The position numbers and the translations under genes were made by a program. From positions 124,001-188,000 of the forward strand of contig NOWV01000009.1 in the NCBI GenBank assembly GCA_003344405.1: a DNA stretch of 64,000 nucleotides, read 5' to 3'. Below, in pieces: positions 13,801-25,103 of the stretch (position 1 is the first letter of the stretch; each line of letters opens with the position of its first letter). Source of the DNA: Trichoplax sp. H2 (taxonomy: Eukaryota > Placozoa > Uniplacotomia > Trichoplacea). The notes beneath the pieces are model-generated. The model was not told where the DNA came from. It saw only the letters and a program-made list of their open reading frames with translations, and searched no databases.

Positions 13801-15885
13801 GCTGATGTCGTACCTTAATAGCATGCTTATGAGGATTGTTTTATCACGAACTATGCATTGTTATCCTTACAGAAACCAGACTCTTCATTTCTATCTCAGT
13901 TCTTGCACATCATCTCAAGCTCTGCTTTCAGCCAAAATGACGAATGCAACCAATTACAATTATCCAAATGGTAGGATTACCCGACAGACAATCATTATTT
14001 TTTTATTTTCAATATTAACTGTTCTATAATTTAATACTTCTTGCTTCTATTTCATACAGTCGCTTAATGGTTGATATCTGTAAAAGATTAGGTAAGTAAT
14101 GCAGCTATGATGTAGATAGCGGTCATGGATTAATAGGTGCATCTAGTAGTCCTTGATAATGACATACTTGTTACCATAAATGTTATCCCATACAGGTATG
14201 ATATCACAGTGTATGGATTTTAACTTCTTTTCTATATAGGATTAGCTAAGCCAATTATTGATTTCCTGACAAAAATTGTTAACGAAGGCCATAAATGTAA
14301 TAGAATTTATTTACAGCAAGTTTTCCTAACAGTATTTATTGTTTGGCCGGATTGTCTTAAGGAGGTGTGTCATTATTGATACAGAGACTGTAATCTAACT
14401 TTAGCAGCATGGCAGCAAATACGCGTATACATGGTTTTCATTGTCTTCAATTTTATTATATCGGTCAATCATCAATATACAATATACTTAACGAAATTTC
14501 GAAATTTTTTTATTTGACTAAACAAGGATTTACACGTACGTAATGAACACCCATACCTATGGAAAGGTACGTCATTTTTTATACTCGTATAATCTTGTAC
14601 AAAATTCTTACCTAATACAAGATAATTCTTTGGTAAAAATCACCTTTTTTTACGCTTCGTACTGTAGATCTGTTTGATCCACAATTGGCCACTATCGAAA
14701 TTATATTAATCTACCTTATCAGTTGCACTGGTAATTTTACTATTCAAGTTAAGGAAAAGGTATGGCTTCTCTTGAGATAAATATTCAGTACTTGAATTCA
14801 ACTCTTATAATTACCACTGAAATGAAAAATTTTAATTTCTAGATGAAGAAAATACTAAATGTTACACAGACATGGAAAGAGGTTGATTCGTTATCTTCGT
14901 TGCTTACCGAGTTATATTATACTGTTATTATAATTCTCATTTATTTATAACCTCATTATTCTACCGAAGGTGATACAGTGTTTGTTCTCGATTTTTTAGT
15001 TACACAACCACCGAGATTTGATAATTTTGGTCGTTATGAAATTCTTAGATTTGTTAAATGATCTAAATTTTGGCTCATCTAATGCCTTAACTGGTAAATA
15101 CGTATTTCTTCTGTTGTTTAATACACCTTAATAGAACCAGGTCATTTAATGATTTTAGTTGTTTATCGACTAAGATTCTTTTTTTAAAGGTGACAAATCT
15201 GACCAACAAATAAAGTTATTGGACGATCGTACGCTTGTACTATGCCATTGTATTGAGATTCTATGTTTATATGAAGAACCGCATAAAGTTTTTACGAAAA
15301 TTATCTCGACTAAGATGTTCCCGACAATAACTCGATGGAAAAGTCATGCCCTAACACAGCGGTGGGTCAGAAGTCAAGCTTCATCACTTAGCACAGTTGT
15401 ATCTATTGTATGGATATTAGGTAAGTATATCTGCTATCATTACAATGTAATAATGATTATGTACAAATGAAATTAATATTTTGAAAATGATTACTACTCT
15501 GTGTCATTTAAAGGGAAAATTGGTAAGCAGTGGATTCACGATAACGCAACCACTGTAGACAAAATTGCCGAATTGTTAATTTCTTTACTGTTGGAAGTAG
15601 AATTATCCAAAGGTATAGCTCATAATGTTTATACTTTAATTAAATAGTATAACTTGAATAAGCAGCTCTCAATTGCTAACGTCAATGGACTTATGCTCAT
15701 CGTTAGGTACTTATTCTATTCAAGCAGCAGCCGCTAGATCTTTGTTAGAGTTGCAATTGATGAGGAAAACATCCATCGAGAGGGTAGTAACAACTTGGCT
15801 TGATCGTGTGAATAGTCATGTTGACTTTTCTTTTTCTACGCCCTTGAGTATTTCAACCTTTTGTAGTTTAGTCAATTTCAACTAA
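10858..15885 (+). CDS. ICE1: ICE1-like little elongation complex subunit 1
   Basis: Likely scaffold of the little elongation complex, which with ICE2 and ELL promotes RNA polymerase II transcription of snRNA genes in the nucleus. Exons, all phase-consistent: 10858-11344, 11611-12857, 13026-13224, 13328-13749, 13873-13970, 14060-14091, 14240-14364, 15000-15093, 15190-15420, 15514-15612, 15707-15885. This gives about 1070 residues, roughly half the human length. The N-terminus is coiled coil, with an ITLKQKI-like opening (QILTIKEAIFDRGKLLTLYQ). The middle is acidic, Ser/Asn-rich and disordered. The C-terminal third is helical and carries family-like segments: CRLMVDICKRLG, LTVFIVWPDCL, VWILGKIGKQW and GTYSIQAAAARSLLEL. 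An additional small exon at 14843-14923 or 14843-14881 is possible. A polyadenylation-like AATAAA lies at 16110. The family call rests on remembered similarity at both ends, and the middle is not diagnostic. Confidence 0.75.
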
Positions 15886-17100
15886 GCCATAAGGTTAACA
15901 GCATCGATTAAAGACATAATACTTCAATCTTGTTATCCTTTTATTATAGTATTTTTAATTAGTGAAAGTGTACAAATTGTAAATGATGTACTTTAACAGG
16001 CTTATTTCTGGCATATCTACAAGATACTATCCGTAATTACTTCCAGAATGTGTGTATCCCTTAAGAGATTTTAAATCTTGCTTTTGTGTCATTTGATATT
16101 TTTATGTATAATAAACGATCGTATAACTAAACTGCTGCTTCTCTATTAAAAGTGTTGCAATGGCGTCTAAAATACGTCCTTTGTAAAAGTTGATAAAGTA
16201 CAAAGTTATTTTGTAAAATTCAATCGTACCAAAGTATTACTGTATATCTTTTCTACCTTTTAAAGTGACTAGTGTGCGCAATTCAACTATTATTGTATCA
16301 CCTTAGGACAGAGTCACATTCTAAATATTACTTTTTGATATATTTATACGATGACCTTAAATCAGTCTATTAAAATAAAATGATAAATGTGAACTGTTGC
16401 AATACGGCTTACATCTAATGGAAAGATTCTAAAGTTTTTCTGTTATCAAGCGTCTGTTACAGTTCACAATAGTGTGGTTTATCGGGTGTTGTACTACGGT
16501 ACAACCTAACAGTTATTATTAATAGTATAATGATGCAGCTTGATAATAGTTTAATGGCTTAACCAAAGCCAAAGTAGTGAATCTGAACATGCTAATAAAT
16601 ATAAATTTTTGAATGTGATTATATTTAAAAGCTAGTTAAATACTTTACTAGAGGCTTTTGTAATTTACTTGACATCTTCGACATAAAATGAAATGTAGTA
16701 TTTCATATTAAGTGATGTTATTAAAGGGTATTTAAAGTATTTCATCGAAACAGTAGTCATTTTTGTCGCCTGCGAGTACGGTATAATGATTACTTTAACT
16801 GTCGAGTTTCTTCCATTAATGATATTATCTATGTTATAAACATCAGATATATCAGTTATACTTCAATAACTAAGAGAAAGGTAAAATTAATTTCAAACGT
16901 CACTGAACAAATATCAATTTATTATTCGTCTGCCTTAATAAATGGGCTTGTTGATTGGTAAAAATCATTACATTTGATCAAGTATAGTAAAGAAACAATT
17001 TCATAAATGAAATTGTAGGTCTACTCCTTGAGAAGTAAAATATACGAACTACAGTGCATATACAAAAGAGTACGATATTCGTCCATACAAAGGAGGAAAT

Positions 17101-17175
17101 AAACTTATTATAATTATATTATAATATTATTACTATTATTACTTGTATTAATATTATTAATATTATAGTTGTTAT
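17101..17175. repeat. ATT/AAT low-complexity tract
   Basis: A run of imperfect TTATTA/AATATTA units almost free of G and C. It is typical simple sequence and has no coding meaning. Confidence 0.8.
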
Positions 17176-20092
17176 ATCATTTCATAAGAACATTTTAAGG
17201 CTTAAATGAGGCTCACATAGGAATAGAGAACCATAGTGTATTGTAGGAAAGAGAAAATACGCCAAAATAGATGATAGCACTGTAGTATGGGCTCGAAAAT
17301 TTATCCTAAAATATTCAGTAATCATATAGTTGTAAACACGAGTTCAAGAGTAATTATTCCTGGCCAAAACTTTTTGCTAACATTACAGTATTTAATGGCT
17401 TAAGTAACATCATATACAGCTAAAATGGAATACAATAAATAACCACAATATCAAATTTTGAAAAGTTATTGGCGTTAATGACAGATATTATATCAATAAT
17501 TACAAAAAATGTTTCATTTCTAAGACATTGCATTGCAAACGAGAACCATTTATATAACATACAGGGATGTTACTTTTAACTCATGTAAAATTACATGTTA
17601 AATTGATTCTTGAGCTAAAATGTATTATATGAGTGAAAAGCAGAGTATTCAACATTGCAAATTAATTGCGACAACATCCTTTTATTATAGTACCTATAAT
17701 GATATATTAGTATAAAAAGGGTTTGATATAGCAATAGTAATTCATACCATCCCATCACGCAAAGTTACTGTACAAGTTAATAATTACTAAAATGTCAATT
17801 TATTTTGATCTCGTATGTTTCACACCATACTTTCAAATTACTGCAATATATCAAATATTATTAATAGTAAATGGGTAATAATTGAAGTTCATGATCATGT
17901 ACTTATGATCATGTCATTATTCTTTTCCAATGATGCAGGTTCATGCCTTGCATTATAATCATCATTTTGGTTTATATACAAGAAATTGATTAAATAATCA
18001 CGTACAAAAATATGAACTAGATGCGATGAGATTTCACCAATCTTCGCTGCAGAATTTCATCCCATTTACTATTCAATTAAAAAATGACAAAAAAATTATA
18101 AATAATTACGCATTATATCAAAGCATCCTATGAGAAATTAAGAGTTATAAAAATAGATTACGAATGTAAAAATGTAAGGGTTTAGGACAAGGGATGAAAT
18201 GAGATTATATTTTCAAGGTCAAGTCTATTTGGAATATTAGTTGAATAGTAACGTTTTTCTGTTATGGAGACCAAAGATGTCAAGGTCGCTATTTCTTAGT
18301 TGGGCCCTTTTGGGGCGTGTACAATATGTATAGTAATAAGCGTTTAATGAAAAGAGAAAACTTTTTTTCTTGTTAACAAAATTAGTTAGGGTGAATATGT
18401 TGATGAACGTTAAAATTGCTATTGAATTAAATATTGTTGATTATAAAACATCAACATTTATCTTTATTCTTTCAAACGTTAATAATTAATGGGTATGAAA
18501 CTATTCTTGTTCAACAACATCTTTACAATAGGAAATTAAAACCATCAGCGCTAATTTATATCTATAGTAGCAAATAGAAGCTAAAACTCACTTGATCATT
18601 ACTTCTTAATCATCAATCGCTTGTTAGTATAATACTTATCCATAACTATAATTAGTTTTCGTTCTGTTTAATTTTTGAATAATTAGTCTGAAGCATTGGA
18701 ATATTACTAACTCAACTTTGTCACCTCATTTTACGAGATGATACATTATAGAAATGTTTATTCAAAAAGAGAACATTTATATCTGTCATTTCATAGTAAT
18801 TCCTAATAAGTGATCATAATCGTAAGACGAATTAAACTTAGATTCCTCTATCAAATCATGATAATTGATTCATTAGCTAATTTAATGAATTGTCTTATAA
18901 ATTGGATTCACTTAGATTTGATTTTTTCTTATTTTTAGTTTTACTTTCATTTTACTGGCGTTACCAGATCTTTATGCTATGCTATAATTCTATTATAGAT
19001 ACTAGTATATTAGGTAAAGTCACAAATTATAAAAGTTAGGTTAGATTAATATACCACTTCCTTTACTACTTTAAAGACATTACAATCTATAGCTCTCTAT
19101 TCGCATAAACCATCTGATTGGGCAGTTAGATGTTTATTATTTTATATGATCGAAGATCGATTCAATTTTAAGAATCGATATCTAGTGAAACTATTTTTAG
19201 CCTTTCGAAAATGCTACGTGACTTGATAGCGCAGTACAAGGATAATTAATTAATTTGTAGACTTCAAAACGACAAAACTTATTTTCTATCATTAAAACAA
19301 TATAAATCAACTAATATTTTAAGCCTTACGTGAGTCTAGAGTACATTGACTACAATAACTTTATCTTTGCAGGATACTGTACGAGCAAGGTTACCCCTAG
19401 GTTGTTCCCTAATAATTGACGATGTAAAATGGCACGCATATAGTCAACGCTTGAACTGCGAAGGTCTTCAGCAATGTGTGAATGGGCTTTACAACATAGT
19501 ATTAATTTACTAGGTTAAATTAATAACGTTCTATTACTCCCTCACTCTTTTATGAATTTGTTATTTAGTTTCATATCTATTTTGAAGGTAAATAATCATT
19601 TCCTATCAAGATTAACTAAAAAGAAGTACATGGTATATTGAAAGGAGTTGAAAAATTAAATAAATAAAGTTCCCTTAGTTATTATATTACATGCCATTAT
19701 ATCGAAATAATTTTTTCAGTGTCCAGAATGCGAGAAATCGGATGGAAAACTCTAGCTGCAGTTACCGTATAAATCATTATCATGTCCCAATTACGTTAAT
19801 GTAAATTAGTAACGACATCGTCAAAATTCTCTTTAGTACTAGAAATATGGTCTTCAACTACCATGTATCTATTTGCATTTGAAGTTTTTTGGAGTCTGTT
19901 AATTCACGCTAGATAAATTTCAATCGTTCTAACGGTTGAGTACATATTATACATTAAAAAGTATTACATGTTAACTTAAAACCTGATAATTTATGTACAG
20001 TTGACTGGCTACATTTCTACTAATCGTTAGGGATCGTCCGTCTATTGTTCAATTAATCTTTTCATTTCTATTTCTATCTCTACATTAGCATG

Positions 20093-20122
20093 AAGTAAAA
20101 GGGCGGCGGGCCGCTTTTACTT
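20093..20122. other. GC-rich inverted repeat (hairpin)
   Basis: AAGTAAAA and TTTTACTT flank a GC-only core of 14 bases. The arms form an 8-bp stem. The core adds four G-C pairs closing a CGGG tetraloop, with a GG bulge on the 5' side. It is the most GC-rich short stretch in this intergenic region and would form a stable cruciform or RNA stem. Function is unknown. Confidence 0.75.
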
Positions 20123-21201
20123 TTATTGACTTAACCAAGGTAATATTCATCGATCATGATTGTTTCAAGTATCTTATAGTAAATGATTTATTTTCTATCA
20201 TGATTGAGTTTGGAATGAAAATATTGACATCAACATGATGTTTTACTTTTTGAATAGTCCCTCATGACCATGAAGTAGAACATAAATTTATGGAATAATT
20301 AAGTTCATCTGTTTAGTAATTTGATATCTTATTACGTTAACTCAATATCATAATGTTGCAATTTACAGCGTTACTATCAAAATTGACGAAAAGATTTCAA
20401 CTTTTTCCTATTGTCGAATGATTTTAGTCAGTTCCGCTTTGTTGACTACATAAGCGCAATCCTACACTACATTATTTTACAAGAAAAATTGTCGTCTTCG
20501 AATACTAAATGAGTCACGATGAGTGATTCAATTATCCCAAGTCATTTTATGTTCTACTGTATGTTGGGCATAGCTAGAGATAAGATTAGATCTTGAAAAA
20601 AAATTACGCCATTGTTTGAGAATATCATGGTCAAATAGACTAAGTCTTATGATACAAATCATACAGAATTTGGTTGTATTTTAAAGTAATGCCTACTGGA
20701 TGATAGTTTAATGAAAGAGCTTTTAAAAAGTGGATAGTACACTGGTCCTTACAGTGCAAACAAGATAAGTTTGGGAGGGGGCACAATTATTATACTGTGT
20801 TCAAATTTCATGCAATGTTGTAAAGGTATGACGTCGACATAAGCAAAAAATGAGATTTACTTTATACCCATCTTAATTGGATGATAAATAGACTGTATGT
20901 AGGTTATAGAGAAAATCATAGTAAATGAATCTTTAGTTCGGATATAAAAATAAAATTCCAACAGGCCGTTAATTAGTGCAAATAAAACATACTCTTTTCC
21001 TTTTTATAATAATATAATAGTACTATAGATTTAAAGAGGCTATTGTAAGTTAGCAATTACTCACGAGGCTGATTTTAGGATTTTTTTTACGACAGGTGTA
21101 AGGGGAAAAAGAAATTACCAAAAATTAAAATTAAAATAATTACTAGTTGTAATCATTAGGAGGACCTAATTGGTATTGACAATCAATTATTGATAACTTC
21201 A

Positions 21202-22848
21202 TTACTCATCTACTGTACAATTTGGTGAACTTACGATTTTTCTGGCTTGTGATGCTGTAACCGAATCTTGATCGCCTTCTCCACGGTTAACTGTAAGGCG
21301 ACGATAGCATAATTTCCATGCAGTTACTGCTCGTTGCAAGCCGATCCAATAACTGCTAGCAATACCAAATGAGAATAAGGCGATATATTTGACAATAAAT
21401 ATTGCTAAATTAGGGGCATTAGCTGGTATACTAGTTGACGAACACGACATTGAGTATCGTCTACAATTTTGTTGTTGCCAATATGCTGTCCAACTGTTTT
21501 GATTACTAGCTTCATAGAGGTAGCAGGATATTACAATAATACCCGGGACAACATATAAGAAGGCAAAGATGCCAATTTTCTTTAACAGTTTCTCAAATTC
21601 GGCTGTTCCATCGCCTTGACGATGATCAGTTAGCATTTCACGGCGTATACGATAAAACGATATCAAGGTAGCAATTGAAAAGCCAAGCCCAATGAGTAGA
21701 AAGATACTTAACGGGGCAATTACAAAGCCATACAAATAATTACTGCGTGTATTAACAAAACAGATACCGCTAAGGACATCGCCTTCAATTTTACCTAAGG
21801 CCAAGACTACAATTGTCAATATCGCTGGTATTAACCACGCGGCTAAATGAAAGTAATGCGAGACAGCGTTAATGCCTTCTTCAACCCATTTTTTACCAGC
21901 AGCTAGATACCAACCGAGAGAGAAGACTACCCACCATACGCTGGAGGCAATAGTAAAGAAGTAATTGATTAGGAATAATACCGTACAACCTTCTTTACCC
22001 GAGCCTTGATGAACTGTTGAGTTAACCGATGGTGTTGATGGATTGCAAGCAATATTTCTTTGCGCCATAAATCCAACGATATAGGTTAATGATAAGACAC
22101 AGTAACAAAAGACTAAGAATATTACTGAACGCTCAGGATATTCATAGCCTTGACGATCGATTAAAAATGTAATAAAGATCAACAGTGTGCAACAGAAAGC
22201 AAGAATAGCCACAATACCAACTACTGATGATGCTAGTTGGATTTGATTACTATTAAAGTAGAAGTCATGGCAAGGTTTTGCACATCCTGGGATATTTAAA
22301 AATGTATATTCCGATTTTTGATTTTGTAGAATACCACAAGCACGAGTAGACGGTGATGTAGAAGTGTTGACGCTAGGTGGTCTACTGGATACACTTTGGA
22401 CAATTGTAAAATTTTCATTAATGCACACTAATGCATTAACAGGGGGAAAATTTTCACATTTAAAGCTATCGGACCATGTTAAGCCAAAGTTACTATTGGA
22501 CAGAAATTTCTTGCAATCATCTCGAGCTCGTATACATAACGGTCGACACGGTGGTATTGGTTTGGTTTGCGATGTTGGCGATATACACTTAGGCATGTAT
22601 AACGAGCATAAGAACTGGCGTATAACCGGTGAACAGTTATTGACAATCATTGGTCTATAAACATCCATTTCAGTCTGACTGATACTTTGATCTTTATGAT
22701 TGAAATAATTGGGGAAAAAGGTTTGGTTGTATTGCAATCCAGAGCACAAATTACTTTGTAAAATTTGACAATTTCCTTTCACAGTTAGGCACCAAGTAAG
22801 TAGGTGGAATAAACCTACTACTAGATAATTGCTTGAGTTCAATTTCAT
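21202..22848 (-). CDS. Frizzled-family Wnt receptor, intronless
   Basis: Seven-pass plasma-membrane receptor for Wnt ligands. The single open frame of 548 codons starts at the ATG at 22848, which opens directly into a hydrophobic signal peptide (MKLNSSNYLVVGLFHLLTW). The frame extends 17 codons further upstream, but only to a TTG. The cysteine-rich domain follows with all ten expected cysteines (order NC, LC, NC, LC, KC, PC, LC, DC, KC, VC). Next come a linker and seven membrane segments with Frizzled signatures: YPERSVIF before TM2, SSVWWVVFSLGWYLAAGKKW at TM3, YFHLAAW at TM4, GDVLSGICFV after it, and LLKKIGIFAFLYVVPG at TM6. The short cytoplasmic tail has RAVTAW where the Dishevelled-binding KTxxxW motif should be. 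Lack of introns is common for Frizzled genes. The tail ends TVDE, not a classic PDZ ligand. The subclass within Frizzled is not resolved. Confidence 0.97.
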   Translation of the reverse strand: MKLNSSNYLVVGLFHLLTWCLTVKGNCQILQSNLCSGLQYNQTFFPNYFNHKDQSISQTEMDVYRPMIVNNCSPVIRQFLCSLYMPKCISPTSQTKPIPPCRPLCIRARDDCKKFLSNSNFGLTWSDSFKCENFPPVNALVCINENFTIVQSVSSRPPSVNTSTSPSTRACGILQNQKSEYTFLNIPGCAKPCHDFYFNSNQIQLASSVVGIVAILAFCCTLLIFITFLIDRQGYEYPERSVIFLVFCYCVLSLTYIVGFMAQRNIACNPSTPSVNSTVHQGSGKEGCTVLFLINYFFTIASSVWWVVFSLGWYLAAGKKWVEEGINAVSHYFHLAAWLIPAILTIVVLALGKIEGDVLSGICFVNTRSNYLYGFVIAPLSIFLLIGLGFSIATLISFYRIRREMLTDHRQGDGTAEFEKLLKKIGIFAFLYVVPGIIVISCYLYEASNQNSWTAYWQQQNCRRYSMSCSSTSIPANAPNLAIFIVKYIALFSFGIASSYWIGLQRAVTAWKLCYRRLTVNRGEGDQDSVTASQARKIVSSPNCTVDE

Positions 22849-22959
22849 CTTGACTACTTTGAATGCAAATAGAATTGAGGATTTTAAATAGCTTGCCAAT
22901 AAGAATCAGGTACAGATGGAATCTGTTCGACGTTTGGATCGTGTTAGCTTGGCAGAAAT

Positions 22960-22987
22960 ACACACACACACACACATACGCGCGCGC
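22960..22987. repeat. (CA)n-(CG)n alternating tract near the Frizzled start
   Basis: 28 bp of strict purine-pyrimidine alternation: a CA run passing through TACG into CGCGCGC. It ends about 110 bp upstream of the Frizzled ATG. Such tracts can adopt Z-DNA under negative supercoiling and are also length-variable microsatellites. Confidence 0.9.
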
Positions 22988-23766
22988 CCCCCAAAAGTAA
23001 AACTAAAGTGGATAAATTCAACGTTGGAACATCAACGGAATCAACTGTGTCAAATAAGCACTGCAATTTCAACTGGATCGTCGTTGAAATCTGTCGTCTC
23101 TTCTTGTATTTGTTGATTTTTAGATTGAACAGTCAACATGTAAATTAAACAACGCCTTTTGCATGCAATCAGTTGTGACACGATGCTATCTTCAGTTAGG
23201 ATATTCTTGTTTGATTCTCTCTATCTATCATGATGTATGGGGAAAAAAAAAAAAGAATAATTAGCAATCAATCACGCCTTGTAGTGTAAAAAAAAGTTTG
23301 CTTGTTATCATCCATTGAAAGTGTCTCTTGTCTAATCAATTAACATTGTATGTAATCGGACGTTGCGGTAGTTAAGTGTATACTGACTACCATTGGACTA
23401 CTTGAGGCGAGAGTGCACTCTAGTCTGCTACCCTGACGTAACTACTGGATCGATTTGAACTGATATATTGGGTTGTATAATATTATGATTATTAAATAAA
23501 ACGGATAGTTTGAGTTGTAATAACAATATAATAACAAACTTCTCCTCGCTCCCAGTGAGGTAGGGAGAAAAAATGAAAAATCATGAATATACGTTCAGTA
23601 CTGTGGCTTGTATAAAGAAATACGATCGCTTTGGTGGCATTTTGTTGAAAAGTATTGAATAAAATCAAGACTACCAAGTGGTTGATAGACTTGCGATGAT
23701 TTCGTCGACGACGCGATGTTACAAAGAGTACAGTATAGGAAAGAGGGTATTGAGTGTAGTATTTTT

Positions 23767-23778
23767 GGGGGGGGGGGG
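23767..23778 (+). repeat. Run of 12 G
   Basis: A homopolymer of 12 consecutive G in an otherwise AT-rich context, about 920 bp upstream of the Frizzled start. Its length is likely to be uncertain in the assembly. Confidence 0.9.
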
Positions 23779-24631
23779 AATGTCTAGCATTGGAGATCAT
23801 TACTGTTCATGATTGAAACATCATGCATGCCATCAAAATGGAGTGTTTGACGGTTACTATCGCTATCAACAACTAGAAAATTGGCCTTCAATAACGGTAA
23901 AGATAAAGTTGCGATTAGATAAAAAAAAAATAATAATGTTATCCAATCGGATCAATGTCAGTAAAACAATAAGTTGATCATGGCGTTCATCTGTACTTAC
24001 TTGATATCGAGTACATGTCAATGGTTGTTGTATCGTTGAAAAAGATACCTTGAAGGATAGTTTTACTCGATCGTTGGATGGAATAGTTAAGACGTTGGAT
24101 CCACATAGGAAAATAGCTTTCTTGAGATGGCTTGTTCAATAGGGTTTTGACGTTATTGCATTCTATTGCAGCCTTTTTCTACTCGACGTCTTCAATACTC
24201 TCTATTATTTTACTCGACTTGTCCTACTGTATGCGATCTCATGATGGCCCACACTACTGGTCGTAACTTGTCAATGGCCCCCTCAAATCACCTAAAGGCA
24301 TCCAATGGATGTTTGTTATGTAAACTGCAATGACTAGCCACCACTAGATTGCGTTACTGTCGTATAGTCTTGACAAACAAAAGAAGAAGAATGATGCGCA
24401 ATAGAATTGGGAAATTTCTCACAAATCTTTGTCTATCTATTCTCTACTAGCCAATTAGAATGGTCGCTGCATACAGTTCACGGCATATGATTGACGTATC
24501 GGTCTAGTCTGGCGCCGTCGACTGCACCACTTTGTCTTGTAAATGACTCACGGAGAGGTACGAATCGACGTACGATCGCCTCAACTTGAGTTGATAAGCA
24601 TAGCGATTGAAACAAAAAGGGATGATGTAGC

Positions 24632-24800
24632 ATACTGTACAGTACACTGAGTACTGCACAGGACTACAGTACTTTTATTACCTCGTTGTTGTGTACCGTA
24701 CAGTACTGTACAGTACACTACTGTACTGAAAGTATGTACTGTAGCGAGTTGGATTGTTCTGTACTGTACAGTGTACAGTATATTGATATACTGTACTGTA
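24632..24800. repeat. TACTGTACAGTA palindrome cluster, Frizzled upstream region
   Basis: Many overlapping copies of TACTGTACAGTAC-type sequence in both orientations, about 1.8 kb upstream of the Frizzled ATG. Less dense clusters follow at 24940-25220, 25466-25535 and 26035-26112. Confidence 0.85.
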
Positions 24801-24808
24801 TCAATAAT

Positions 24809-25103
24809 GACAATACAGTATCAGATGTGTAAAACAGATGTACATAAAATCGTCAATCTTGAGGATAATATATTACAATACTGTAAGCTGCAACTGTGAC
24901 ATCGATTTTGCAGCAAACGAAAGCCCCCCAAAAATAAAGAATACTGTAGGTACAGTACACTAGTGCTGTACAGAATTGACGATACTGTATCAAATGTGCA
25001 AAATAGATACGCATCCATGATAAAATCGTCAATGTAGAGGATAATACAGTATATTAATATAGTGTACGTTGCAACTGTGACATCTATTTTGAACCAAACT
25101 AAA
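24809..25103. repeat. Diverged direct duplication of about 115-125 bp
   Basis: The block 24809-24922 recurs at 24978-25103. Shared parts are GTATCA-ATGTG near the start, ATAAAATCGTCAAT, GAGGATAATA, TGCAACTGTGACATC and a CAAAC end. The copies differ by an indel and substitutions and are separated by GTAC palindromes, so this is a repeated compound unit. Confidence 0.8.

Larger units (their letters stand above)
15886..21201. other. Long intergenic region between ICE1 and Frizzled
   Basis: No supported gene in about 5.3 kb. The first few hundred bases should be the ICE1 3' UTR, with AATAAA at 16110. A simple ATT/AAT-rich tract lies at 17101-17175, and a GC-rich hairpin at 20093-20122 is listed separately. 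The final part should include the Frizzled 3' UTR. Confidence 0.55.

Noticed and set aside
14843-14923. Additional ICE1 exon
   Set aside because: The acceptor is good and the frame is phase-compatible, but its donor (GTTATT or GTTGAT) is weak, and exons 14240-14364 and 15000-15093 join in phase without it. Left out of the main model.
19342-19513. Open frame after a good acceptor (TTTATCTTTGCAG) that could be an exon
   Set aside because: Only about 57 codons, with no partner exons in phase, no ATG and no recognisable motif. Probably chance.
22849-22899. Upstream extension of the Frizzled frame to 22899
   Set aside because: The first codon there is TTG. The first ATG, at 22848, opens directly into a good signal peptide.
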